In this document: positions 49,549 through 57,530 of the stretch, one piece after another
How positions within the stretch are numbered: position 1 is the stretch's first letter
How the letters are laid out: the number at the start of each line of letters is the position of its first letter
DNA from: Streptomyces sp. NBC_01016
Lineage (GTDB): Bacteria > Actinomycetota > Actinomycetes > Streptomycetales > Streptomycetaceae
DNA length: 64,000 nt
NCBI RefSeq assembly: GCF_026341035.1
Contig: NZ_JAPEOQ010000001.1
Coordinates: forward strand, 5,766,001-5,830,000
Direction of reading: 5' to 3'
Notes under the pieces: generated by a model
The model's input: only the letters and a program-made list of their open reading frames with translations
Told to the model about the DNA's origin: nothing
The model's database searches: none
Made by a program: the position numbers and the translations under genes

Positions 49549-50138
49549 TCAGGGACGCCGGGCGGTGAGCAGCTCGAAGGGCGGATTGGCTTCGTAGGCG
49601 TCCCAGAAACCGCCCGGGAACGCGGCACGGCCTTCGTCCGAGACGGCCGGCGGCGACCAGGCGACGTCGGTGAAACCGGCCCGGCTCAGGGCCTCGGCGT
49701 AGACCTCGCGGCGCGGGAGATTGGCGACGAAGGAGACGGGCTCGGGCTCCAGGAACGCGGTGACACGCACCCGCGGGCCCACCTCCACGCGGCTGCCCTC
49801 CAGCTCGCAGTGGAAGCCGTACGGGCGCGGGCTCGGCCCGTCGAAGTCGTAGTCGGGGCTCTGGTTCAGGGCGTACAAGGTGCCGCCGGGGCGGACGGCG
49901 GCGTGGATGGTGCGGCACATGGCCGTCATCCCGTCGACCGTCTCGGAGTAGTTGAGCAGGTTGACGGCGGTGGCGATGTCGTAGCCCGGCGGGCGACGTC
50001 GACCATCTCGCCCGAGACGTCGATGCCCCACACATCGGTGGCGCCGCGCCGTTTGAACAGGCGGCTGTAGAAACCGGTGCCGCACGCGAGGTCGACGACG
50101 GACCTGCAAGATCGTGGCGCCGGCTCGGGTGCGTGCAC
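49549..50138 (-). pseudogene. decayed class I SAM methyltransferase
   Basis: The N-terminal part (frame beginning near 50138) reads VVDLACGTGFYSRLFKRRGA then DVWGIDVSGEMVDVARR, the SAM-binding motif I and acidic loop. The C-terminal part continues in another frame from GYDIATAVNLLNYSETVDGM to FELLTARRP (stop 49549). At the junction (around 49985-49993) the usual 30-40 residues between these blocks are absent, so there is a deletion plus frame change. The N-terminal helix normally preceding VVDLACGTG is also missing. Inactive, unless the sequence is in error. Confidence 0.7.
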
Positions 50139-50164
50139 AAGGCCCGCGCGCCGGATCCCGGATG

Positions 50165-50614
50165 TCAGGCGAGCCGCTCCGACGCCCGGCTGCAGTCAGC
50201 GCATCGACCCCACCAGGTGACCTCGGCCTCGTCCACGGTGAAGCCGCTGTCCCGGACCGGGGCGAGGCAGGGGGCCGCGCCGACGGCACAGTCCACGTCC
50301 TCGATCCGGCCGCAGGAGCGGCAGACCAGATGATGGTGGTTGTCTCCCACGCGCAGTTCGAACCGGGCGGGGGAGCCCGCCGGCTCGATGCAGCGCACGA
50401 GGTGGACCCGGGTGAGGTCCTCCAAGACGTTGTAGAGCCCCTGACGCGACAGGACCGCGGCGGATCCCTCCGGCCCGGACGGTCCGATCCGCTCCTCCAG
50501 GTCGGCCGCGGACGCGTGCGGCAGGCCCTGGAGCGCGGCCAGCACGGCGCGCCGCTGCGCCGTGCTGCGCAGACCCCTGCGCCTGAGGAGCTCGCTCGCG
50601 TCCTGGCCCGTCAT
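50165..50614 (-). CDS. Fur-family metalloregulator
   Basis: 149 residues from ATG 50614. Winged helix (LRSTAQRRAVLAALQGLPHA, VLSRQGLYNVLEDLTRVHLV), then the metal-binding dimerisation domain (DNHHHLVCRSCGRIEDVDCA and C-terminal GRCADCSRA, two CxxC structural zinc pairs). It looks closer to FurA/PerR-type members than to Zur. Its start overlaps the stop of the DUF2180 gene (TAATG), so the two are translationally coupled. A Fur-like box lies upstream of the pair. Confidence 0.92.
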   Translation of the reverse strand: MTGQDASELLRRRGLRSTAQRRAVLAALQGLPHASAADLEERIGPSGPEGSAAVLSRQGLYNVLEDLTRVHLVRCIEPAGSPARFELRVGDNHHHLVCRSCGRIEDVDCAVGAAPCLAPVRDSGFTVDEAEVTWWGRCADCSRASERLA

Positions 50615-50820
50615 TACGCGGCCTCTGCGGCCAGGCAGGTGCGGCAGACGACGCGCCGCCCGGCGAGGCGGCTGGTCGAGCGGCTCATGCCGTTGGCCCG
50701 CTGGACGTGCGTGGCGAGCACGCGCGAGTGGTCGTGGCAGGTGGCCAGGCCGCAGCGGGTGCAGATGCCGATGCCGGTCGAGTCGGGACGGTTTTCCTGC
50801 ATGCAGTCGTAGCAAGCCAT
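50614..50820 (-). CDS. DUF2180-type small zinc-finger protein
   Basis: 68 residues. Cysteines occur as ACYDCMQENR, GICTRCGLATCHDHSR and VVCRTCLA, a treble-clef-like zinc-binding pattern. The family is found in actinomycetes and archaea; function unknown. Its stop overlaps the Fur start. Co-expression with Fur suggests it responds to, or buffers, the same metal or redox signal. Confidence 0.8.
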   Translation of the reverse strand: MACYDCMQENRPDSTGIGICTRCGLATCHDHSRVLATHVQRANGMSRSTSRLAGRRVVCRTCLAAEAA

Positions 50821-50913
50821 GTGGGGGCCTCCGTGGTGATTTGTTACCGGAGGTGGCAGGCGTCACTGGCTGCGCTGATATGTACCTCGGTTTCTTCTAA
50901 GGTACGTCCCAGT

Positions 50914-50928
50914 TTGGATCGAGTCCAA
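50914..50928. promoter_or_regulatory. Fur-like box TTGGATCGAGTCCAA
   Basis: Inverted arms TTGGA/TCCAA with a 5-bp spacer, flanked by further partial symmetry (AGTTTGGA ... TCCAATTT). It sits about 95 bp upstream of DUF2180-fur. Arrangement resembles FurA/CatR and Nur sites in Streptomyces, so autoregulation is likely. Confidence 0.5.
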
Positions 50929-50929
50929 T

Positions 50930-52261
50930 TTAGGTCCGCTTCACGTACAGGCGATTGCCCTGCGGCCCGGTCCACTCCAGGCGTACGACACCGGCCACCG
51001 CGGCGTCGCCGGACCTGGACGGGTCGGCCCAGTAGCCGAAGGCGGGGTTGCGGAAGAACGTCGCCCACAGGCCGCCGTGGTGGTCCTCGAAGAAGTTGTT
51101 GTGCCCGGCGCCGACGCCCGCGGTCCAGCGCTTGGAGTACGGGCCCTCCAGACGGTCGGCCACGGCGACGACGGCGTCGTACTGGTACTGCGTGCGGCCC
51201 GTGCCCGCCGGATCGTAGGCGTTGCGTGTGCTGCCGTCGTCGCCCGTGGAAGTGCGGTCCCACGCCGCGTGCACCAGGAAGTACTTGCCGCCGTACTTGA
51301 AGACGTACGCGCCCTCCAGGTACGGCTCGGGCGAGTACGGGGTCTGCTGGAACGCCGGGAGGTTCGTCGTCGGGACGATGTCCTCCATGTCCGGACGGAA
51401 CTTGGCGTACAGGTTGTTGTGCAGGACCAGCCACGCGTCGTCGCCCTCCGTGTAGAGGCCGCCGTCGATGTGGTGGTACGCACCCGGCTCGATGAACGAG
51501 GGGCCGCCGATGAACGAGTCGCCGAACGGCTTGTCGAGATTGCCGTCGACGAGCCGGTAGGGACCCTCGACCCCGCCGTCGCTCACCAGCATGAAGGAGC
51601 CGACCAGCTTGGAGTGGTCGCCCATGCACGCGACGATGTACCACTTGCCGCGGAAGCGGTGCAGCTCGGGCGCCCAGGCGTTGGCGCGCTTGCCGAACTG
51701 CTCGTCGTGCCAGTACTCCTGCCACGGCGCGACCACCGTGCGCCCCGGTCGGTTCTCGTCCACGAACTCCGGCGACCAGACCTTGCCGCGCTCGGCGCCG
51801 GGCCGGATGCCGGTGGTGTCGGCGAGGCGCCACGGGCCGTGCAGCGACGGGGCGGTCCACACGAAGATGCCGTCGTTCCAGGGACCGGCCGCCGAGAGGC
51901 CCGGTACCCGGGTGGTGCCGGTGGCCACGTAGAGCGGACGGCCGTCGACGACGAAGCAGTTGACGTAGGTGTCGCGCATCCAGACGCGCCCCAACTCCTT
52001 GTCGCGCGGGCGCAGTTCGAGCGGCAGGACGAAGGAGTTGTCCTCGCGCGGCCAGAGGTCCTTGCGGGTGTCCGCGAGCCCGTACGGTTCGAGGGCGGGC
52101 CAGTTGGGCGGATACTTCCGCCCCGCCGCGGGCCGCGGGGGCTGGACGGGTTGTGCGAGCGCGGAGCCCGCGGGGAGCGCCACCGTCCCCATGGTTCCGG
52201 CGATGCCGGCCAGCACTCCGCGGCGGCCGATGTGCGCTGCGTTCGTCTCGTCCCGGGTCAT
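50930..52261 (-). CDS. secreted GH43-type glycoside hydrolase (Tat signal)
   Basis: 443 residues from ATG 52261 (GAGGAG upstream). IGRRGVLAGIAGTMGTVALP is a twin-arginine signal, cut near GSALA. The mature part is a five-bladed propeller: MRDTYVNCFVVDGRPLYVAT, KVWSPEFVDENRP, ANAWAPELHRFRGKWYIVAC, SFIEPGAYHHIDGGLYTEGD and FEDHHGGLWATFFRNPAFGY. This pattern fits GH43 or a related arabinan/xylan-acting family; exact specificity cannot be read. Divergent from the ROK regulator gene, which may control it. Confidence 0.8.
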   Translation of the reverse strand: MTRDETNAAHIGRRGVLAGIAGTMGTVALPAGSALAQPVQPPRPAAGRKYPPNWPALEPYGLADTRKDLWPREDNSFVLPLELRPRDKELGRVWMRDTYVNCFVVDGRPLYVATGTTRVPGLSAAGPWNDGIFVWTAPSLHGPWRLADTTGIRPGAERGKVWSPEFVDENRPGRTVVAPWQEYWHDEQFGKRANAWAPELHRFRGKWYIVACMGDHSKLVGSFMLVSDGGVEGPYRLVDGNLDKPFGDSFIGGPSFIEPGAYHHIDGGLYTEGDDAWLVLHNNLYAKFRPDMEDIVPTTNLPAFQQTPYSPEPYLEGAYVFKYGGKYFLVHAAWDRTSTGDDGSTRNAYDPAGTGRTQYQYDAVVAVADRLEGPYSKRWTAGVGAGHNNFFEDHHGGLWATFFRNPAFGYWADPSRSGDAAVAGVVRLEWTGPQGNRLYVKRT

Positions 52262-52335
52262 CAGGCGTGGCTCCTCGGCTGGTCGGTCTCGGGTGTGTGC
52301 AGCATGCTTCAGCGGGGTCACGATTTAAGTCAAGA

Positions 52336-52355
52336 GCACCTACATAAATAGGTGC
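52336..52355. promoter_or_regulatory. inverted repeat GCACCTA-n6-TAGGTGC
   Basis: Seven-bp perfect arms around CATAAA, about 75 bp upstream of the GH43 start in the divergent GH43/ROK region. Candidate operator for the GH43 promoter. Confidence 0.45.
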
Positions 52356-52540
52356 GCGAGCGGCGGTCCGACGGCGACGAGGGTGCTGGTCAGCGGCGAA
52401 TGTTGCAGTCGTATGGCGTTCCTCGAACGTGACGTGACGTGCTCGCCCGCGGCGTCTTCCTGCGTCGTCGCAGGTCAAGTCCAGTGCGGGGGAGTGGTGT
52501 TGCGGAACGGGGCGTCGCGAGTATTTCGTTCCGACTCATT

Positions 52541-52553
52541 GACGAAAATCGTC
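52541..52553. promoter_or_regulatory. inverted repeat GACGA-AAA-TCGTC just upstream of the ROK gene
   Basis: Five-bp arms, overlapping a TTGACG sequence that could be a -35 element, and 10 bp before ATG 52563. Suits autorepression by the ROK protein. Confidence 0.4.
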
Positions 52554-52562
52554 GGCCCTCAC

Positions 52563-53813
52563 ATGCTGTGCGGCATGCACGAACACGACGGCCCGCTGAC
52601 GCGGCTCCGGCGCGGCCACGAGCAGTCCGTCCTCGAGCTGCTGCGCAAGCAGGGCCCGCTGAGCCGCGCCGAGTTGAGCATCCGCAGCGGGCTCTCCCGC
52701 ACCACGCTCCACGACATCGTCGCCGCCCTGGTGGGCAGTGGCGCCGTGGTCGCGAGCACTCCGCAGGTGGAGGCGCGCAAGCGCGGCCGCCCGGTGGAGA
52801 AGCTCAGCCTCAACCCGGCCGCGGGCGAGGCGGTCGGCATCGACTTCGCGCGCCGTGCCGTACACGTCGCGGCCGTCAACTTCGCCCATGAAGTGGTCGG
52901 TTCGGCGAGCGAGTCGCACGCACCGGACCTCTCCTGGCCCGAACGCGTCGAGCACGCGGAACGGCTCCTCGACGCCCTGGCCACCGGCCCGCCCGATGCC
53001 GATGAGGGCGAGGCCGGTGGTCAGGGCCGGTCCTCCGGCGTGCACCTCGACGCACTCACCGCGATCGGGGTCGGTGTCGTCGGGCCGATCGCCGACCCCG
53101 GCAGCGAACACGCCCACGCCCGGGGCATCGACGGCCTGCCCGACCTGCTGCGCAAACGGTTCGGTGTGCCGATCCTGCTGGACAACAACACCCGGCTCGC
53201 CGCCCTCGCCGAAGCCGTCTGGGGCGCGGCGGCCGACAGCAGCGACGTGCTCTACCTGCGCCTTTCGCACGGTGTCGGCGGCGGCCTGGTCGTGGGCGGC
53301 GCGCTGCACCGCGGCCGCTACGGCCTGTCCGGCGAGTTCGGACACATCACCGTGGACCCGGTGGGCGGCCGCACCTGCGAGTGCGGCGGCACCGGCTGCC
53401 TGGAGACCCGCGCCTCGCTCGACGCCGTACTGAGCCGCTACCGCGAATCCGGTGGCCCGGCCGAGGATCTCGCCGGGTTCCTCGAAGCGGTCGCCGCCTC
53501 CGAACCGACGGCCCTGGCGGTCCTCGAGCACGTCGGCAGCGATGTCGGCGGAGTGCTGGCCGCGGTCTGTCACGTCGTCGGCGCGGGCGTCATCGTCGTC
53601 GGCGGCGAACTCGCCGAGGCGGGCCCCGCGCTCCTCGACCCGGTCGAACGGGCCCTGCGCCGACACCTGATGCCGATGGCCCAGCACCACGTGGACCTGC
53701 GCCGCGCGACGCTCGGCGAGGCCGGCAGCGCTCTCGGCGGCATCGCCCTCGTCCTCCACGAATCCCCCCTGCTCACCCAGTACCCGCAGCCTGTCTCCGA
53801 GGAGCACGCGTGA
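52563..53813 (+). CDS. ROK-family transcriptional regulator
   Basis: 416 residues from ATG 52563 (ATG 52575 equally possible; no strong RBS). N-terminal winged helix (SVLELLRKQGPLSRAELSIR, SGLSRTTLHDIVAALVGSGA, RKRGRPVEKLSLNP), then a ROK domain: GVGVVGPIADPGS, ILLDNNTRLAALAEAVWGAA, LSHGVGGGLVVGGALHRGRY, SGEFGHITVDPVG and the zinc site CECGGTGCLETRAS. ROK regulators normally sense sugars; here the downstream genes are an SsuABC-type importer, while a GH43 gene is divergent. Confidence 0.9.
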   Translation: MLCGMHEHDGPLTRLRRGHEQSVLELLRKQGPLSRAELSIRSGLSRTTLHDIVAALVGSGAVVASTPQVEARKRGRPVEKLSLNPAAGEAVGIDFARRAVHVAAVNFAHEVVGSASESHAPDLSWPERVEHAERLLDALATGPPDADEGEAGGQGRSSGVHLDALTAIGVGVVGPIADPGSEHAHARGIDGLPDLLRKRFGVPILLDNNTRLAALAEAVWGAAADSSDVLYLRLSHGVGGGLVVGGALHRGRYGLSGEFGHITVDPVGGRTCECGGTGCLETRASLDAVLSRYRESGGPAEDLAGFLEAVAASEPTALAVLEHVGSDVGGVLAAVCHVVGAGVIVVGGELAEAGPALLDPVERALRRHLMPMAQHHVDLRRATLGEAGSALGGIALVLHESPLLTQYPQPVSEEHA

Positions 53814-53832
53814 AGCCATCAGCGAGGAATCC

Positions 53833-54645
53833 ATGGCTGTGATCACCCCCGCTCAGAAGACCACCGCCGAGCCCCGGCGGCAGCAACCGCGCCGCGGCCG
53901 CGGCCGACCCCTGATCCTGAACGTCGTGGCCGTGGCGGCAGGAATCGCCGTATGGGCCGTCGTGGCCGCCCTCGGCTGGGTCGAGAACCTGCCCACACCG
54001 GCGGCCGTGGCCGAGAAGGCCGGCACCATGATCTCCGACGGCACCCTGGCCGACGACACCCTCGCCAGCCTGCGCCGGGTCCTGTCCGGCTACGCCCTCG
54101 GCGTGCTCGCGGCGGTCCCGGTCGGCTTCCTCATGGGCTGGTACCCGACGGTGCGCGCCCTGGTCGAGCCGTACATCCAGTTCTTCCGCACCATCCCGCC
54201 GCTCGCACTGATCCCGCTGGCCGTGGTGCTCCTCGGCATCGGCGAGGTGCCGAAGATCGCCGTGATCTTCCTGGCGTCGTTCATGGCCTGCGTCGTCTCC
54301 TCCTTCCAGGGCGTAGTCGACGTCGACAAGACACTGATCAACGCGGCCCGGGTGCTCGGCGCCTCGGACCGGACCATCTTCGCCAAGGTGGTCGTCCCCG
54401 CCTCCACCCCCTTCATCCTCGTCGGCATGCGCATCGGACTCGGCGCGTCCTGGGCGACCGTCGTCGCCGCCGAACTCATCGGCGCGCAGGAGGGGTTGGG
54501 CTACCGGATGCAGAAGGCGTCCACCTGGTTCGAAATGGACACGATCTTCGTGTCCCTGATCACTATCGGTGTGCTCGGGCTCGTCATGGACCGGCTACTG
54601 CTGCTGGCCGAACGGCGGCTCACCGGCTGGCAGGAGCGTCGATGA
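53833..54645 (+). CDS. SsuC/TauC-type ABC permease
   Basis: 270 residues, six membrane segments after a basic N-terminus. DDTLASLRRVLSGYALGVLA and GASDRTIFAKVVVPASTPFI (coupling helix region) with GLGASWATVVAAELIGAQEG are typical of nitrate/sulfonate/taurine permeases. It starts 19 nt after the ROK stop and overlaps the ATPase start by ATGA. Confidence 0.92.
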   Translation: MAVITPAQKTTAEPRRQQPRRGRGRPLILNVVAVAAGIAVWAVVAALGWVENLPTPAAVAEKAGTMISDGTLADDTLASLRRVLSGYALGVLAAVPVGFLMGWYPTVRALVEPYIQFFRTIPPLALIPLAVVLLGIGEVPKIAVIFLASFMACVVSSFQGVVDVDKTLINAARVLGASDRTIFAKVVVPASTPFILVGMRIGLGASWATVVAAELIGAQEGLGYRMQKASTWFEMDTIFVSLITIGVLGLVMDRLLLLAERRLTGWQERR

Positions 54646-55481
54646 ACGACAAGGCAGTGCACGACGGGACGATGCACGGCAAGACAGCGGACGAAGGAAC
54701 GATGGACAGCAAGATCAGCTTCCGGGGCGTGGTGAAGACCTTCCCGCTCAAGGGGACCACCTTCACCGCGCTGGACGGGATCGATCTGGACATCGCCGAC
54801 CAGGAGTTCGTCACGGTCGTCGGCCCTTCAGGATGCGGCAAGTCCACCCTGATGAGCATGGCCGCCGGACTCCAGGAACCCGACTCGGGCGCCGTCCTGG
54901 TCGACGGCACACCCGTGTCGGGACCGGGACCCGATCGGGGCGTGATCTTCCAGCAGTACGCGCTGTTCCCGTGGCTGACGGTCCGCCAGAACGTGGAGTT
55001 CGGGCTGAAGTTGGCCTCCGTGCCCACAGCGGAGCGCCGCCGCCGCGCCGCGGCGGCCATCGCCCTCGTCGGCCTCGACGAGTTCGCCGACGCCCTGCCC
55101 AAGACGCTGTCCGGCGGAATGAAGCAGCGCTGCGCCATCGCCCGCGCCTACGCGGTGGACCCTCAAGTCCTGCTGATGGACGAGCCGTTCGGTGCGCTCG
55201 ACGCCCTGACCCGGGTGCAGCTGCAGGACCAGCTCCTCGCGACCTGGAGCCAGGAGAAGCGCACCGTCCTGTTCATCACCCACGACGTGGACGAGGCGGT
55301 CTACCTCGCCAGCCGCGTCGTGGTGATGGCCGCGAGGCCCGGCCGCATCCACCGCGTCGTCGAGGTCGACCTGCCCTACCCGCGCACCGAACAGATCCGG
55401 CTGTCGCCCGAGTTCCGGCGCATCCGCAACGAGGTGTGGACCTCGGTCTACCACCAGGACGCACCGGCCGGCGCCGCCTGA
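54642..55481 (+). CDS. SsuB/TauB-type ABC ATPase
   Basis: 279 residues from ATG 54642; an in-frame ATG at 54702 with a GAAGGA site is a credible shorter start. Walker A VVGPSGCGKSTLMSM, Q-loop VIFQQYALFPWLTVRQN, signature TLSGGMKQRCAIARAY, Walker B VLLMDEPFGALDALTR and switch His FITHDVDEAVYLA are all intact. It powers the importer with the adjacent permease and binding protein. Confidence 0.94.
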   Translation: MNDKAVHDGTMHGKTADEGTMDSKISFRGVVKTFPLKGTTFTALDGIDLDIADQEFVTVVGPSGCGKSTLMSMAAGLQEPDSGAVLVDGTPVSGPGPDRGVIFQQYALFPWLTVRQNVEFGLKLASVPTAERRRRAAAAIALVGLDEFADALPKTLSGGMKQRCAIARAYAVDPQVLLMDEPFGALDALTRVQLQDQLLATWSQEKRTVLFITHDVDEAVYLASRVVVMAARPGRIHRVVEVDLPYPRTEQIRLSPEFRRIRNEVWTSVYHQDAPAGAA

Positions 55482-55544
55482 CACACCATCACCCGAGCTC
55501 TCCCGCCCCGTAGATCACGCGCACCACCCGAGAGGACTTCCAGC

Positions 55545-56531
55545 ATGCCCAGAAGCAGGATCAGGCGCACCACGCTCACGGCGCTCCCCGCCGCCCTGAT
55601 GCTCTCGCTCTCCGTCACCGCCTGCTCGGGCAGCGGCTCGGGGGACGACAACACGGTCCGCTTCGGCTACATCGCCGACTACAACGGCGCCAGCCTGCTC
55701 GCGATCGCCGAGAAGCAGGGCCTGTGGAAGAAGGCGGACCTCACCGCGAAGGTGAGGGCGTTCAACAACGGTCCGGTGCAGATCCAGGCGCTCAGCGCCG
55801 ACAGTCTCGACTACGGCTACATCGGTCCCGGCGCCATGTGGCTGCCCGCGTCCGGCAAGTCCAAGGTCATCGCCATCGACACCCTCACGTACGCGGACCG
55901 TGTCATCGGCCAGCCCGGTATGAAGTCCATGAAGGACCTCAAGGGCAAGCGGGTCGGCGTGCCCGAAGGCACCTCCGGGGACATGATCCTCAACATCGCG
56001 CTGGCGAAGGCCGGGATGACCACGAAGGACATCACCAAGGTCAACATGGACCCGTCCACCATCGTCTCCGCCTTCTCCTCCGGAAAGATCGACGGCGCCG
56101 GCTTCTTCTACCCCGCCATCGACACCATCAGGAAGAAGGTCCCCGGCCTGCACGAGATAGCGAGCACCAAGGACACCAAGGACTCCTTCCCCACGGCGTT
56201 CGTCGCCGGCAACAAGGTGCCGGAGGCCAAGAACAAGAAGGTCATCAAGGTGCTCCAGCAGGCCAACGACTGGCGCCAGGAACACCCCGAGGAGACCATC
56301 AAGCTCACCGCCAAGATGCTCCAGGTCACCGAGGCACAGGCCAAGGCCGACGCCTCCCACGTCGAGACGCTCTCCACGAAGGACCTGGTCGCCAAGACCA
56401 AGAGCGGCGAAGTGGACACCTGGCTGAAGGATCTCGGCGACTTCTTCGTCCGCAACAAGCAACTGGACGACAACACCGACCCGGGGAAGTATTACGTGGC
56501 GGATCTGTACTCGGAGACGTACGCCAAGTAG
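55545..56531 (+). CDS. SsuA/NMT1-type ABC substrate-binding lipoprotein
   Basis: 328 residues. Basic start, hydrophobic core and lipobox (SVTAC) make it a lipoprotein. RFGYIADYNGASLLAIAEKQ, GLWKKADLTAKVRAFNNGPV, QALSADSLDYGYIGPGA and LKGKRVGVPEGTSGDMIL follow the SsuA/TauA/NMT1 pattern. Possible ligands include sulfonates, taurine, nitrate or pyrimidine precursors; sequence alone does not decide. Third gene of the importer. Confidence 0.9.
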   Translation: MPRSRIRRTTLTALPAALMLSLSVTACSGSGSGDDNTVRFGYIADYNGASLLAIAEKQGLWKKADLTAKVRAFNNGPVQIQALSADSLDYGYIGPGAMWLPASGKSKVIAIDTLTYADRVIGQPGMKSMKDLKGKRVGVPEGTSGDMILNIALAKAGMTTKDITKVNMDPSTIVSAFSSGKIDGAGFFYPAIDTIRKKVPGLHEIASTKDTKDSFPTAFVAGNKVPEAKNKKVIKVLQQANDWRQEHPEETIKLTAKMLQVTEAQAKADASHVETLSTKDLVAKTKSGEVDTWLKDLGDFFVRNKQLDDNTDPGKYYVADLYSETYAK

Positions 56532-56545
56532 GGGAGCCCAGGCCC

Positions 56546-57358
56546 ATGACACCCGTTCCAGCACTCCAGGTCACCTCGCTGACGACCACCGCCATCAAGG
56601 GACTTGGGGTCGTGCGGCGCGACGAGGTCGAGCTGACGAGAACGGGGGTCGCGGGCGACCGGGCCTTCCTCATAGTGGACGCCGAGGGCAATCTGCTGTC
56701 CATGACCCGCACGGGAGCCTGGGCCGAATACTCCGCCTACTACGCGGCGGAGTCCGGCGTCCTGACCGTGACCTGCCCGGACGGCACGGCGGTCACCGGC
56801 GAGGTGCGCCTCGGTGACGCGCTGGAGGTCGACTTCTTCCGGCACCACAAGGTGCCCGGGCGCGTGGTCGACGGACCGTGGGCCGAGCTCTTCTCGGACC
56901 GAGTGGGACAACCGGTGCGGCTGGTGCACCCCGACGCCGACAACGGCGGAGTGGACCTGCGGCCCGTCACCCTCCTCGGCGACGCCTCCGTGGACGAACT
57001 GGCCCGCAGGTCCGACCTCGACGCTGTCGACAAACGGCGCTTCCGCATGACGCTCGGCTTCTCCGGCGGCGCACCCCACGCCGAGGACGGCTGGGAGGGG
57101 CGGACGGTGCGCGTCGGCGGGGCGGAGCTGCGCGTCGAGGGTCCGGTGAAGCGGTGCGGAGCCGTGAACCGCGACCCGGTCGACGGCTCCGGGGGAGTGC
57201 GGGCACTGTCCCTGATCAAGGGCTACCGGGGGCTCGGCCAGAGCACCCTGGGCCGCGGCGTGCTGTTCGGTGTGTACGCGGACGTGGTGACACCGGGCCG
57301 GATCGCGGTCGGCGACACACTGGAGCTGGCGGCGGCCCCGGCGGCGCTGAGCCACTGA
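56546..57358 (+). CDS. MOSC domain protein (MOSC_N + MOSC)
   Basis: 270 residues from ATG 56546. An N-terminal MOSC_N barrel (QVTSLTTTAIKGLGVVRRDE; RTGVAGDRAFLIVDAEGN) and the MOSC domain with the conserved cysteine in EGPVKRCGAVNRDPVDG. Relatives include mARC/YcbX/YiiM, molybdenum-cofactor enzymes that reduce N-hydroxylated compounds. It closes the ROK-ABC unit, 14 nt after the binding protein, which suggests that the imported compound is N-oxidised or sulfur-containing. Inference only. Confidence 0.87.
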   Translation: MTPVPALQVTSLTTTAIKGLGVVRRDEVELTRTGVAGDRAFLIVDAEGNLLSMTRTGAWAEYSAYYAAESGVLTVTCPDGTAVTGEVRLGDALEVDFFRHHKVPGRVVDGPWAELFSDRVGQPVRLVHPDADNGGVDLRPVTLLGDASVDELARRSDLDAVDKRRFRMTLGFSGGAPHAEDGWEGRTVRVGGAELRVEGPVKRCGAVNRDPVDGSGGVRALSLIKGYRGLGQSTLGRGVLFGVYADVVTPGRIAVGDTLELAAAPAALSH

Positions 57359-57381
57359 GTCGGCTCGCTGACGCCGCGCCT

Positions 57382-57530
57382 TCAGGACCCTGCGGCGCCG
57401 ACCTCTCAGGACACCCGCGGCGGCGTCCTCTCAGGACACCCCCGGCGCCACCCCTTCAGGACACTCGCGGCGGCGTCCTCTCAGGACACCCGCGCCAGCG
57501 CCCCTCAGGACACCCGCGGCGGCGCCGTCG
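57382..57530. repeat. 25-bp tandem repeat, six copies, running into the LacI gene end
   Basis: TCAGGA recurs at 57382, 57406, 57431, 57456, 57481 and 57505 (periods 24, 25, 25, 25, 24). The consensus core is TCAGGACACCCGCGGCGGCG. The last copy contains the LacI stop codon and its final residues (PPRVS). Each unit can fold with GGAC/GTCC arms, so the array may act as serial terminators between the convergent MOSC and LacI genes. Confidence 0.9.
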
